64,000 nucleotides of DNA from assembly GCF_000003195.3 (NCBI RefSeq), contig NC_012878.2, positions 7,320,462 through 7,384,461 of the forward strand, in the 5' to 3' direction. Of this stretch, positions 9,715-21,335 are shown in pieces; the stretch's first letter is position 1; every line of letters begins with the position of its first letter. The DNA comes from Sorghum bicolor. Its lineage: Eukaryota > Streptophyta > Magnoliopsida > Poales > Poaceae. Both the position numbers and the translations under genes were made by a program. Under the pieces are notes generated by a model. It was given only the letters and a program-made list of their open reading frames with translations, was not told the origin of the DNA and did not search any database.

Positions 9715-12700
9715 CTAAGGGTAAAAGCGACATAGCTGTTCTATGTTCCACGCGTTTTTGAAGGCCTCCCTGCTTCATTGGCGAGCTTGTAGGTGCCGGG
9801 TCGGAGGACTTCGGCGATGACGAAGGGTCCTTCCCAGGGGGGTGTGAACTTGTGACGACCCTTGTTGCTTTGTCTGAGCCTTAGCACCAAGTCGCCGACT
9901 TGAAAGGCTCGGCCTCGGATCCATCGCGCATGGTATCGGCGGAGGGCCTGCTGGTACTTGGCGGAGTGTAGGAGGGTACGTCCCTGGCTTCATCCAGCTG
10001 GTCCAGCGCGTCTTCTTGGAACATTTTGCCGCTGTTTTCGTCGTAGGCTTGTACCCTTGGGGACCCGTACTCCAGGTCAGTGGGGAGGACGGCTTCCGAC
10101 CCATAGACCATGAAGAACGGGGTGAAGCCCGTGGCTCGGCTTTGGGAGGTTCTCAGACTCTAGACGACGGCCGGTAGCTGTTTGAGCCACCTTTTCCCAA
10201 ACTTGTTCAGACGGTTGAATATCCTGGGCTTCAGACCCTGGAGGATCATGCCATTGGCACGCTCCACTTGACCGTTGGTCTTGGGGTGAGCCACTGCCGC
10301 CTAGTCCACACGTATGTGGTGTCTGTCGCAGAATTGCAGGAACTTTCGCCCGGTGAACTGTGTGCCGTTGTCGGTGATTATGGAGTTCGGCACTCCAAAT
10401 CGATGGATGATATCTGTGAAGAACAATACCGCTTGCTCGGCCTTGATCCTTGTAATGGGTCGGACTTCAATCCACTTGGAGAACTTGTCGATTGCGACAA
10501 GCAAGTGGGTGAAGCCCCTGGGCGCTTTCTGCAGAGGCCCGACCAGGTCGAGGCCCCAGACAGCGAAAGGCCAGGTGATGGGGATCGTCTGCAAGGCCTG
10601 AGCGGGTAGATGTATCTGCCGAGCGTAAAACTGGCATCCCTCACAGGTCCTTACGATCTCTATGGCGTCGGCCACGGAGGTGGGCCAGTAGAAGCCTTGT
10701 CGGAAGGCATTTCCTACCAACGTCCGAGGCGCGGCGTGATGGCCACAAGCCCCCGAGTGTATGTCCTGTAGGAGCTTGATTCCTTCTTGACGAGGGATGC
10801 AACGCATGAGAACACCTGAGGGGCTGCGCTTGTACATCTACCCGTCGAGGAGGACGAAGGTCTTGGCACGACGGGCCACGCGCCATGCCTCAGCCTGGTC
10901 CGGGGGCAAGGTGCCGTCGACGAGGCGTTGAAGCAAGGGGTAGCGCCAGTCAGGCGAGTGGTCAGACACAGGTGGTTCTGGCTTGATGTCCATGACCTCC
11001 TGCTCTGGAGCGGCGGAATCCCTGGGGTCGGAACTTGGCCCGTTAGGTACTTCGTCCGACCCTACATTGGCCTTGTAGTCGACGGAAGGCTTGTAGAGGT
11101 CGCTGGTAAAAACATCCGGGGGGAATGTGGCCCGCTCGGATGCCATCTTGGCAAGCGTGTCGGCGGCCTCATTATATTTTCTTAACACGTGGTTGAGTTC
11201 GAGGCCGTCGAACTTTTCCTCCAGTCGTCGGACCGTTTTGCAGTACGCGTCCATTTTGGGATCATGGCAGCTAGACTCCTTCATGACCTGGTCGATGATG
11301 AGTCTAGAATCACCTCGGACTTTGAGCCGTTTGATCCCGAGTTCGATTGCGATGTGGAGTCCGTTGACGAGGGCCTCGTACTCGGCTGTGTTGTTTGAGG
11401 CGGTGAAATGAAGTCGGATCGTATACCGCATCTTTACCCCGAGGGGAGAGATGAAAACGAGGCCCGCGTCGGCCCCAGTTTTCATCAGAGACCCGTCGAA
11501 GTACATGGTCCAGCATTCGTGCTGGATCTGTGGTGGGGGGAGCTGAGTCCCGGTCCACTCTGCCACGAAATCCGCCAGAACTTGGGACTTTATGGCCTTC
11601 CGAGGCTCGTAGGTGATCCCATCACCCATGAGCTCTATGGCCCACTTAGCAATTCTTCCGTTGGCCTCTCGGTTCTGAATCACTTCCCCTAGGGGGAAAG
11701 ATGATATCACCGAGACTAGATGAGATTCGAAGTAATGGCGGAGTTTGCTGCGGGTCAGGACTATAGCGTAGAGTAGTTTTTGGATCTGGGGGTATCGGGC
11801 CTTTGTGTCGGATAGTACTTCGTTGACGAAGTACACCGGTCTTTGGACCGGCAGGGCGTGCCCTTTTTCCTTCCTTTCGACCACGACAGCCGCGCTGGCC
11901 ACCTGATCGGTAGCTGCAACATAGAGAAGAAGTGGCTCCCCCTCGGCGGGGGGCACCAGGATGAGAGGGTTTGTGAGCAGAGCTTTGAGCTTGTCGAGGG
12001 CTTCCTGGGCCTCGGGGGTCCAGGAAAAATGCTCGGATTTCCTTAATAACCTATACAGAGGTAGCCCTTTTTCCCCAGACGAGAGATAAAACGGCTTAGG
12101 GAGGCTAGACATCCCATAACCCTCTGTACTCCCTTTAGGTTGCGAATCTGGCCCATGTTTGCGATGGCCGAAACTTTTTCTGGATTGGCCTCGATTCCTC
12201 GTTCGGACACGATAAACCCGAGGAGCATGCCTCGGGGGACCCCAAAAACACATTTTTCGGGGTTGAGCCTGATCCCCTTTGCCCTGAGGCATTGGAACGT
12301 TTCTTCCAGGTCGGCAACCAGGCCGCTTGCTTTCCTGGACTTGACGACAATGTCATCTACGTAAGCTTCTACTGTTTTGCCTATAAGGCTCCCAAAGACA
12401 TGGAGCATACATCGTTGATATGTAGCCCCTCCGTTCTTGAGGCCGAAAGGCATAGTCACGTAGCAATACATTCCAAAAGGGGTGATGAAAGAAGTCGCGA
12501 GCTGGTCGGACTCTTTCATCTTGATTTGGTGGTAACCGAAATATGCATCAAGAAAAGATAAAATTTCGCATCCCGCGGTGGAGTCAACTATCTGGTCAAT
12601 ACGAGGTAATGGAAAGGGGTTTTTTGGACATGCTTTTTTTAAACTAGTATAGTCTACACACATCCTCCACTTCCCATTTTTCTTTTTGACTAGTACGGGA

Positions 12701-15700
12701 TTAGCTAACCACTCAGAATGGAATACCTCCTTGATGAATCCGGCCGCCAGCAGCTTGTGGATCTCTTCCCCGATGGCCCGACGCTTTTCCTCGTCAAATC
12801 GGTGCAGGCGTTGCTTCACGGGCTTGGAGCCGGCTCGGATGTCCAAGGAGTGCTCGGCGACTTCCCTCGATATGCCAGGCATGTCCGAGGGGCTCCACGC
12901 AAATATGTCAGCGTTTGCGCGGAGAAAGTCGACGAGCACCACTTCCTATTTGGGGTCGAGGCTGGAGCTAATCCTCAACGCCCTGCCCTCAGAGGTTCCG
13001 GGGTCGAGGAAGACTAGCTTGGTTTCCTCCGCCGGCTCGAAGCTCCCGGCGTGACGCTTGGGGTCGGGTACGTCCTGGTCGCAGTCGCCGAGGTCGGTAA
13101 GGATGGCCAGCGACTCAGCCAGAGCCTCGGCTTGCTCAACGCACTCGACGTCGCACTGATAAGCGTGTTGACTGGTCGTGCTGACGGTGATGATGCCCTT
13201 CGGCCCTGGCATCTTGAGCTTGAGATAGGTGTAGTTGGGGATGGCCATGAACTTGGCGTAGCATGGTCGTCCCAGGATTGCGTGGTAGGTTCCCGGGAAC
13301 CTGACAACGTCGAAAGTGAGGACCTCCCGTCTGAAGTTATCGGGGGTCCCAAAGCAGACGGACAGATCGATCTGTCCGAGGGGGTGGGCAGATGTCCCGG
13401 CACCACTCCGTGGAATGGCGCGGTGTCGTTCCTCAGCCGGGACTTACTGATCCCCATGAGGGCCAGAGTCTTGGCATAAAGGATGTTGAGGCCGCTGCCT
13501 CCGTCCATCAGGACCTTGGTGAGACGGGTTTCGGCGATGATTGGATCAACGATCAGAGGATAGCTCCCGGGGTTGGGGATCCGATCCGGGTGATCCTGTC
13601 GGTCGAACGTGATCGCGCTCTCGGACCACTTAAGGTACGAGGGCGTGGCCGCGGTGACTGCGCAAACCTCTCGGAGTTCTCGCTTCCTCTGACTCGCAGT
13701 GAGGCGAGCCGCACGTCCCCCAAAGATCAAGAGACAGTTCTTGATTTTGGGAAAACCCTCCCCTTGAGGGTCGTCGTCCTTGGGGGGTTCTTCGGTGCCC
13801 TCCTTGGAGATGAGGTCGGTGTAATACCGACGCAGGACTGTGCACTCCTCAAGGGTGTGCTTGGTTGGCCCTCTGTGATAGGGGCATGGTTTCTTCAACA
13901 TCTCGTCGAAGAGACCGGGGCCAGCGGGAGCCGGCTTGGGGTTCTTACGATCGGCGGCGGTGACTAAGTTGTCGTCCGGCTGACCCTGTCTCCCCTTGCG
14001 TCCCTTCTTCTTCTTCTTGGGGTCGCGTGATCCCGAGGCCTCGGTGGCCTCGGCCTTCTGTTTTCCCTTGGCCATGCTGTCGGAGAAAATGGCGCCAACT
14101 GCCTCTTCGCCTGAGGCAAAGTAGGTGGCAATGTCAAGTAGCTGGCTAGTGCTCGTGGGGGTCTTGCGTCCAAGCTCGTGCACAAGCTCTTTGCAAGTGG
14201 TGCCGGAAATGAAGGCTCCAATAACATCGGAGTCCGTGATGTTTGGGAGCTCAGTGCATTGTTTGGAGAATCGCCTGATGAAGTCTCGGAGAGATTCATC
14301 GGGCTTCTGCCGGCAACTCCTGAGGTAACAGGAGTTACCAGGGCGCACGTATGTGCCCTGGAAGTTTTCGACAAAGATCCTGACCAGGTCAGCCCAGTCA
14401 TGGATCATGCGCTCAGGGAGGTGGTCGAGCCATGCCCTAGCCGTATCGGCTAGATGCAGCGGGAGGTTGCGGATGATGAGCAGGTCGTCGTCCGCTCCAC
14501 CTAGCTGGCACGCTAGGCGGTAATCTGCCAGCCAGAGCTCAGGGTTGGTTTCCCCTGAGTACTTGGCGAGGTTGGCGGGCTGTCAGAATCGTGCCGGGAA
14601 CTTGGCCCGGCGTATGGCCTCGCTGAAGACGCGGGGACCTGGAGGCTCTAGAGACGTGCTGCGGTCGTGATCGGGGTCGTACCTTCCACCTCGGCGCGGT
14701 CGGTAGCGTCGGGACTCGGCCTCATCCTTGTCACGTCGCCTGGCCTTGAGGGTGGCCCGCACGTCCGCGTCGGCTCCGACGCGCTCGTGTACTGACGGGG
14801 CCCTGTTACCCCCTTGCGGGTTAGGGAGCGGCGGACCCTGTTCCGTTGGTGCCTTGTTAGGAGGCGGTCGGTTCTCACGACGTCTCGTGCCGTGGGATTG
14901 TGAGGCAGAACTCTCCGCGTTCTGCACCACAGCCTGCTCCAGGAGGCCACGCAGCCCCTGGCGCACTCTCCTTCCCTTAGGAGTCGACGGCTCGGGCATC
15001 GCCCTGAGGAGGAGTGCAGCGGCCATCACGTTCTGGCTGGCCGTGCTGAAGACTGGGGCGTCACCCCCTTGGTCCTCGACAATACGACGGTTGACGTCAC
15101 GGGCGCGGCGTCTAGCTTCGCCCCCGTCTCTGCGGCCTGACGGGTCTCGGACCAGGGCCTCACGGAGTTAGCGGAGGCGTGTGCTTTCTTCTTCGAGCCT
15201 GGCCTCCAGCTCATCGAGCTGTTCGAGGTCAGGACGGTGCCCTCCAACAGGGGCCGATGCTACCCCACGGGCTCCGAGATCGGTTCCGGGAGTTGGGTTG
15301 GGAGGCGGAGTTGCATTCTCTTGCCTAGAGGGCCCTGCGTCCCCCTGAGCGTTATGCGACGTGCCTCCGACTTCCAGGTTGAAGCATTCTCGTGACGGGT
15401 CGTAGCTTCCGTCGTCAGAGTCGGAGTAGCCGAGACAGTAGTTGCTGGCTTCCAAGAAGCGCATGAAGGTCTCCGGGTCGCCATACCCGGAAAAGTCAGC
15501 GCCGACCCACTCGTCGTCGCCTGAGGTAGGATCCTCCGGGTATGACGAAACGGGCGGTGTGGAGACGAGGTCCAGTGTAGACCTCAAGTGGTGCCCTGGA
15601 AGTTCCGCGTACGCACTTAACGAAGTGCTCACGGAAGAGGCGTAGGTGGCGGCGGCGTTCCTGAGCCCGGAAGGTAACTCGGGAGGCGCCGCTGTTTCTC

Positions 15701-16172
15701 CTTTACCCATAGGTGGAGGAGGAAAGGATGTTGAGGCCCCTTTGTCCCCCTTGCGGGGGACGGGCGCGGGCCGTGCCTTCCCCTTTGAACGGGGTGGGAC
15801 GGGTGGCCGCGATGATCCTCTGTTAGTCCTGGGAGCGGAGCTTAATGCCCCGCGAGCCCTACCTCTCGCGCCTGTCGGGCCGGAGGAGCGGGCGACCTGG
15901 TGAGGAATATGCGGGGGGAGGGCCGGACGGAACCTGGCCCCAGTGGTAGGGTCGGAGATCCTTGATCTCTGACGCCCCCGCCGGGTGCCCCCCGCACGGT
16001 GTCCCGAACGGTTCCCACGCAGCGACTGTGGCGGGATCGGCTCGGGACTGGGCTCGACATCACCACGTGGCGGGAGGAGGACCATGTCGTAGCCAGATCC
16101 GAGGGACATGAACTCCAAACTCCCGAACATCATGATGGTGCCGCGGCGGAGTGGGTGAAATCCGTCTGCCAT
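9715..16172 (-). pseudogene. gag-pol polyprotein, broken (Tat lineage)
   Basis: One reading unit from the ATG at 16170-16172 (63 nt after the LTR) to a TAG at 9715-9717. In order: a long proline/arginine-rich gag leader, the gag core (about 14.6-14.1 kb) with a degenerate zinc knuckle (CPYH...HTLEEC), protease (LMDGGSG), reverse transcriptase with YVDD (12352-12363), RNase H, archaeal-type RNase H (YFDGS near 11.5 kb), and integrase with an HHCC finger and TDNGTQF (10355-10375). Breaks: in-frame stops at 15168-15170, 14583-14585, 12946-12948, 10838-10840, 10301-10303 and 10160-10162; single-base frameshifts in homopolymers near 13380-13384 and 12073-12076, and near 9976 and 9768. The catalytic motifs themselves survive. 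It is not functional. Confidence 0.92.
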
Positions 16173-16214
16173 CCAAACCTTCCCAGTAGGGACAGGTGAA
16201 TGTCACGCAGAAGG

Positions 16215-16232
16215 CCCCTACCTGGCGCGCCA
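16215..16232 (-). other. primer-binding site of the Tat element
   Basis: Minus strand reads TGGCGCGCCAGGTAGGGG two bases after the end of the 5' LTR. It starts with TGG, complementary to a tRNA CCA end. I cannot name the tRNA with certainty from sequence alone. Confidence 0.75.
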
Positions 16233-16558
16233 ACTGTCGGCGTCTAGACTCGTGGTCTAGGCGCTAACAAGTATAAGTCTGCGTGACTACCCATACTTGG
16301 ATGGTGATGCAAGTGAGACACAGAGGGTTTATACTGGTTCGGGCCAAGAATGCCCTACGTCCAGTGTGGTTGTGGATTCTGTATAACCTTGCACCAAAGG
16401 TGCTTGTAGTAGGGGGTACAAGCTGGTCGCGAGAGAGGGCTAAGTCCCAGGTCTCGGCTTAGTGGTGGACAGAGTGGTGGTCGCTGCTCTGTGAAAGAGT
16501 GCGTGGGCGTGTGCCTGAACCTTCTCAACCTGTCCTTAGTTGTGAACCCTGGCTCCCC

Positions 16559-16565
16559 TTTTATA
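16559..16565 (-). promoter_or_regulatory. TATA box of the 5' LTR promoter
   Basis: Minus strand reads CTATAAAAGG in a GC-rich setting, the only good TATA box of the LTR. Transcription would start near 16530 and run through the LTR end into gag. The same motif is kept in the 3' LTR at 3710-3716. Confidence 0.75.
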
Positions 16566-17022
16566 GCCTCAAGGGAAGACAGGTATTTACATGAGTAGAT
16601 TTCTTCTGTTGAATGGTGAAACCACAGTCCCGACCCTGTTGAAGCTGGTCCATCTCGTCCTTGGGGGATGGTTGACAGTATAGCTGCTCCTGTAGAGGGT
16701 TACCGAGCCCTGCAGGGGTCGCGGGGGTCGGATCGCCGGCACTGCTGCACATCCTGTCAACAGTGGGAAAAGACCTCAAATAGTGGTGCTGATTAACCTC
16801 CCCCATTCCCTTTCTACTGTGAGGCAGTACGCCACAGTGAAAGAGGTAAGGATGCATAGTGACAGAGGTAAGGCTACAGTGACCAGGGTGGTTGGAACAG
16901 TCAGCACCCTGCCCTGCTGCGGTATGGGAGTCATCGCGCTTGTCACTTCGGGGGTACGGGCGCCGTATGGTGGAAGTCTTGTCGACCTGGTGGAGCAGGG
17001 TCCGGCACCTGAGCCCAGATGG

Positions 17023-17266
17023 GATCGGGCGAGTCGGAACTTGCGTCCGAGGCCCTGAGGGGTCGGGCGAGTCGGAACCTGCGTCCGAGGCCCTAAGGGG
17101 TCGGGCGAGTCGGAACTTGCGTCCGAGGCCTTGAGGGGTCGGGCGAGTCAGAACTTGCGTCCGAGGCCCTGAGGGGTCGGGCGAGTCGGAACTTGCGTCC
17201 GAGGCCCTGAGGGGTCGGGCGAGTCGGAACTTGCGCCCGAGGCCCTGGGGGGTCGGACGAGTTGAA
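17023..17266. repeat. 38-bp minisatellite in the 5' LTR
   Basis: Same array as at 4174-4417 with the same copy number, so repeat number has not changed since insertion; several of the LTR-LTR differences fall inside it. Confidence 0.9.
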
Positions 17267-17365
17267 TGAACTGAGGCCCGTACCCTGGTGATTGTGGTTA
17301 GTATGTTTTTTTGCGTTTTATTGCTCTGATTTGGGTATCCCTTTTTTATGGTACCCAACACTCCA

Positions 17366-17574
17366 TGTTCTTGGAATTAAAATATTTTATACTCTTGGAG
17401 ATGCTCTTAGAGTTAAAATAGCAACAGAGAACCTTGATATGGTAAAAGGATCTCAGTTTATCATTTGCTCTTTTGTGTTCACCATATGCTCCCTTATTTG
17501 TAAATAGCAGACATTAATTCACAGTCTAAAGTAAAATATATGCAATATACTATGTTATTATACTCTTAACGAGC
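17366..17574. other. flank of the Tat insertion
   Basis: AT-rich sequence continuing from 3380 in the pre-insertion order. Nothing recognised. Confidence 0.4.
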
Positions 17575-18062
17575 TGAAAGGTCCTAATATAGTTTGAGGG
17601 TGGTGAATAACCTATCTAAAAAAAATCTACAAAGCACTAGAGCAAAAGCTTAGTACAACAAATAGCGTAATGCAATTTTACTCTAGCTCTACAAGGGTTG
17701 CAAGTTACCTATCCCTAAAAATTCTAGTTGTTGTAATCTCTAGAGCAAGCAATTGCTAAGACACTAAGAGCTCTTACGGTTGGACTCCAACACTGGAAAT
17801 TCCAGCTTAGGGCAATTAGATTTTCAGCGAATTACGTCAAACTAATGGAGCACCCCTAACTGGAAATTTAGTGCAGCCGAGCAAGAAATTCTAGTTAAAC
17901 TTCACAAAATACCCAAAGCAAGTGCTACCTATTCCTAAAAAGCACCAAACCAAATTTAGCACTTGAGGTAGCTTTTCATGAAGAAAATTCTTGGGCTTTC
18001 TCACACATCTCGCCATGTCACTAAGCACAATGTATATGCAAATAAGACTCACACTTAGTGGC
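17575..18062 (-). mobile_element. truncated LTR remnant
   Basis: The minus strand ends ...GGTTATTCACCACCCTC...AGGACCTTTCA, the same type of 3' LTR terminus as the solo LTR at 672-2556 (which ends ctattcacccccctctag...cctttca). The rest is degraded, and no other terminus is found. The left limit (17575) is firm; the right limit is approximate. Confidence 0.6.
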
Positions 18063-18677
18063 ACTAGATAACCATTGTAATTAAAGATTTTCCCTCTTTA
18101 TAGTATGGATAAGGGCTTAGTGACATGGATAAGGGCTCCGATAGCATTTCCTTCGATGGCTTTATCATCTTTTCCCTCTCTTTTTTCTCAAAATTCATAG
18201 TGTCTAAGTGATTGTCCTTTTTTATTTGAGCAACCAATGGCAAAGCGAGATCTGATGTCCCCAAGCAAGGCAAGTGGTTAGGGCTTCAATATTTTGAGTA
18301 AGGTTTTTATGCTACTACCTTTTACAAAAGGAACTCGGAGGCAAATTGGTCAGTGATTGAGGCAGGGTACTTTGGATCATGAAGGTAGAAGCAAAGGGGT
18401 TGTCATTGGTGGCAATAGAGGGCAGTAATAATAGAGTCAATGTTGCACGCTTTGGACAAGATATAATAAAGAAGAAGGCGATTGACCCCACTTGGTTAGT
18501 GGTTGACCAGGGTGAAAGGACGACAACAAGCAATTGATGACGTAACTGACTAAGAGTGTGCCAGTGGTCAAGGATGACTATGGAGGCTTTTGGCAGGAAA
18601 AAAACCAAAACTGAAAACAAAAGTGTTATTTATTTTTGTTTCTGTTATTTATGGGTGTACACGTGGTCATCCTGCAT
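18063..18677. other. intergenic sequence, nothing recognised
   Basis: Low-complexity AT-rich sequence with short open frames only. It may include further remnant of the LTR ending at 17575. Confidence 0.35.
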
Positions 18678-18683
18678 ATCTTA

Positions 18684-18959
18684 TCTTATACTCTATAAAG
18701 CTAAACCCCACTAGAGAATTCTTTCAACATGCAAGTTATCCACATCAACAATCCACTAGAACTTGCAATTATAGCCAACTAGCACATATAATTATGATAG
18801 TTATCTCTTCATCCACTAACATATATTTAGTTGGCCAGCCAAATCATTCACCAAAATTAATTTAAGATAGTTTCATCTATATAACTATAAATATAAATAG
18901 TCTAATTTTTTTTTAAATTATGTGGAATCCCCGTAGCAATGCGCGGGGTATTCTCCTAG
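18684..18959 (+). mobile_element. mini-Helitron copy 1 (276 bp)
   Basis: It starts TC (tcttatactctataaag) and ends with a hairpin (ccccgtagcaatgcgcgggg) followed after seven bases by CTAG. It sits between A (18683) and T (18960), the standard Helitron target with no target duplication. It has no coding capacity. Confidence 0.85.
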
Positions 18960-19219
18960 TTACAAGAATGTTTGAATCTTTAGCCAAACATTCACTTACC
19001 TTGGCAGGTAAGAAAACCACATGTAGTTGAGTGTTTGAATCTTTTATAGATTTTTTTTCCGTTTTTTGTTGTAGGATTTTCTTGCTACCTCAAGCTAGCC
19101 AATTTGGTTATCTCACCTTAGCAAGGTGCTAGCCTAGCCTGGCGAGGTAAGGCAAGATAGCTAAGAAACCAAACTGACCCAAAGCTATAAGGCCTTGTTT
19201 ACTTCCACCCCAAATCTTA

Positions 19220-19496
19220 TCTTATACTCTTATAAAGCTAAACCCCACTAGAGAATTCTCTCAACATGCAAGCTATCCACATCAACAATCCACTAGAACT
19301 TGCAATTATAGCCAACTAGCACATATAATTATGATAGTTATCTCTTCATCCACTAACATGCATTTAGTTGGCCAGCCAAATCATTCACCAAAATTAATTT
19401 AAGATAGTTTTATCCATATAACTATAAATATAAATAGTCTAATTTCTTTTTAAATTATGTAGAATCCCCGCAGCAATGCGCGAGGTATTCTCCTAG
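19220..19496 (+). mobile_element. mini-Helitron copy 2 (277 bp)
   Basis: Copy of 18684-18959 created by the 536-bp tandem duplication, not by a second transposition, because the flanks are duplicated too. Ends TC...CTAG, flanked by A and T. One stem base of the hairpin has changed (gcgcgagg against gcgcgggg). Confidence 0.85.
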
Positions 19497-19726
19497 TTAC
19501 AAGAATGTTTGAATCTTTAGCCAAACATTCACTTACCTTGGCAGGCAAGAAAACCACATGTAGTTGAGTGCTTGAATCTTTTATAGATTTTTTTTTGTTT
19601 TTTGTTGTAGGATTTTCTTGCTATCTCGAGCTAGCCAATTTGGTTATCTCACCTTGGCAAGGTGCTAGCCTAGCCTGGCGAGGTAAGGCAAGATAGCTAA
19701 GAAACCAAACTGACCCAAAGCTATAA

Positions 19727-19970
19727 GGCCTTGTTTACTTCCACTCCAAAACCCAAAAATTTTCAAGATTCTCCGCCACATCGAATCTTTAGACGCATGC
19801 ATGGAGTATTAAATATAGATAAAAATAAAAACTAATTGTACAGTTTGGTCGAAATTTACGAGACGAATCTTTTAAGCCTAGTTAGTCTATGTTTGGACAA
19901 TAATTACTACAAACAAATAAAAAGTGCTACAGTGTCACGAAGTTTTTTCCTTCAAAAACTAAACACGGCC
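19727..19970. mobile_element. Tourist-like MITE (244 bp)
   Basis: Terminal inverted repeats GGCCTTGTTTACTT and (complement of the right end) GGCCGTGTTTAGTT, flanked by TAA on both sides (19724-19726, 19971-19973). A 3-bp TAA target fits the PIF/Harbinger-Tourist superfamily. Confidence 0.85.
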
Positions 19971-19973
19971 TAA

Positions 19974-20287
19974 GATTGGCTTGAGGTGTTAGCGTCGTGC
20001 GTTACAAGAGTGTTCACTTCAGCCGCTATGAGTGTAGTAGTTGATCACACGTTCATAAGCCGCCATATATGCCTTCATCGTCGTTGTTTTTTCTTTCGCA
20101 TTATTAGCTCTGGTCACTACCGCTGCGGTCGCATATCCACATTTATATTGTAATATAGTACTGTAGCACATGCTATACCAATCACAATTCGTAGTAATAT
20201 GCCGATCAATTGATTACTACTACTTGAGCATTTTTAATAAACTTGACGTTATGGCCATGCATGATACCTGTCGGACCTATTTATCCC
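19974..20287. other. intergenic sequence
   Basis: No gene recognised between the Tourist MITE and the tRNA-like repeats. Confidence 0.4.
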
Positions 20288-20529
20288 TGACAAAAATGAG
20301 TGGTTACCAGGGATCCCGCTTGCATGCGCCAACCCACGCCCACCAGGGCTCAGGCCTCTTTGTTGTCCACGCCCAGCCGCATGCATGCGCGCCCACCAGC
20401 CACCAGGGATCGAACCTGGGACCCACTGCTTTAGCCTTCACGTACTAGCCAGCTGAGCTAGTTTGCTTTCTCGTATAAAGAGCACCCATAACTATATTTA
20501 TTAGGGGAAAACATGGAAAACTAACCCCT
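20288..20529 (-). repeat. tRNA-like (SINE-type) repeat, copy 1
   Basis: On the minus strand it contains a perfect pol III box A (TAGCTCAGCTGG) and, about 45 nt further, a box B (GGTTCGATCCC), in a sequence that does not fold as a full tRNA. It ends with 'tgacaaaaatgagtggttacc' at 20288 on the plus strand. It is a direct repeat of 20530 onward and preserves the uninterrupted site 'ctgctttagccttc'. About 190 bp lie upstream of box A in the longer copies, more than a simple SINE would have, so the family could be a composite. Confidence 0.65.
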
Positions 20530-21055
20530 TGACAAAAATGAGTGGTTACCAGGGATCCCGCTTGCATGCGCCAACCCACGCCCACCAGGGCTCATGCCTC
20601 TTTGTTGTCCAAGCCCAGCCGCATGCATGCGCGCCCACCGGCCACCAGGGATTGAACCTGAGACCCGCTGCTTTAGGGCACTCACAATGCAAGACTCTAT
20701 CACAGAGTCTTAGACAATTAACTACATATTATTTATGGTATTTTGCTGATGTGGCAGCATATTTATTGAAAAAAGAGGTAAAAAAAAAATAAGACTTCAA
20801 GTCTTATTTAGACTCCAAGTCCACATTATTCGAGGTAATAAATAACTTTAGACTCTATGATAGAGTCTGCATTGTGAGTGCCCTTAGCCTTCGCGTACTA
20901 GCCAGCTGAGCTAGTTTGCTTTCTCGTATAAAGAGCACCCATAACTATATTTATTAGGGGTAAACATGGAAAACTAACCTCTAATTAATCATTCATTGGT
21001 TACAACAATTATGTCCTAAACATAAAAAATTATGAGTATAGAGGGAGTACTAAAC
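20530..21055 (-). repeat. tRNA-like (SINE-type) repeat, copy 2, interrupted
   Basis: Direct repeat of 20288-20529 with the same tRNA-like core, split by the MITE at 20676-20883. It continues to a 'tagagggagta' edge near 21050 that copy 1 lacks. Confidence 0.65.
20676..20883. mobile_element. MITE (208 bp) inside tRNA-like repeat
   Basis: Perfect 16-bp terminal inverted repeats (GGGCACTCACAATGCA) flanked by TTA (20673-20675 and 20884-20886). The uninterrupted sequence in copy 1 has a single TTA at the same place, which proves the boundaries. TTA target and TIR fit a Tourist/Harbinger-type element. Confidence 0.92.
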
Positions 21056-21288
21056 TAGAACTAGGTTAGAAAACAGGAAGAAAAACCAACATCCTATCCT
21101 ATTGTCTTTTTGACCCATTCCCATAGAGACCCAACAGGTGCAAAACTCAAGCACACATCGTTTCAAAAAAAGAAAAAAAAAAACTCAAGCACACATCTAA
21201 CCGTCCATGAAACTTGGCATCAAACCAGCGGCTCAGATGTCTATCTCTGGCGGCGCCGGATCGTAGCACCGAGGGTTTCCAGTCCACG

Positions 21289-21301
21289 TTCTAGAAGATT
21301 C
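21289..21301 (+). promoter_or_regulatory. heat-shock element of the Hsp110 gene
   Basis: TTC-TA-GAA-GA-TTC: three perfect alternating nGAAn units with two-base spacing, the full binding unit for a heat-shock factor trimer. It lies 35 bp upstream of a TATA-like motif and 478 bp upstream of the ATG, before a 5' UTR intron. Confidence 0.8.
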
Positions 21302-21335
21302 CCGTCTACATTGGCCGACCCCGCGGCACACACCG

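Larger units (their letters stand above)
3386..17360 (-). mobile_element. complete Ty3/gypsy LTR retrotransposon, Tat lineage
   Basis: Two nearly identical LTRs (3386-4510 and 16235-17360) bound a 13,975-bp element flanked by a perfect 5-bp target duplication CTCCA (3381-3385 and 17361-17365). gag-pol reads on the minus strand, so the right-hand LTR is the element's 5' LTR. Domain order is gag, protease, reverse transcriptase, RNase H, a second archaeal-type RNase H, integrase. The second RNase H and an extra antisense gene between pol and the 3' LTR are established marks of the Tat lineage (RIRE2/Grande/Cinful relatives). By hand I count about 15 substitutions and one indel between the LTRs (about 1.3%); at 1.3e-8 per site per year this would be roughly half a million years. 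gag-pol is broken, so the copy cannot supply its own proteins. Confidence 0.95.
16235..17360 (-). repeat. 5' LTR of the Tat retrotransposon (right side)
   Basis: 1126 bp with intact TG...CA termini in element orientation. It carries the promoter for the minus-strand gag-pol transcript and is followed (downstream, lower coordinates) by the primer-binding site. Confidence 0.95.
18678..19749. repeat. 536-bp tandem duplication
   Basis: 18678-19213 is repeated as 19214-19749 with a period of 536 bp and only scattered differences. Each unit contains a small Helitron, about 230 bp of flanking sequence, and the first 20-odd bases of a Tourist MITE. In the first unit the MITE stops after 'ggccttgtttacttccacccc' and runs straight into the second unit; only the second unit continues into the full MITE. 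The duplication therefore happened after both the Helitron and the MITE were in place. Confidence 0.9.

Noticed and set aside
20400..20470. possible tRNA gene on the minus strand
   Set aside because: Box A and box B are present, but no acceptor stem pairs and no anticodon arm forms; it is a tRNA-like repeat.
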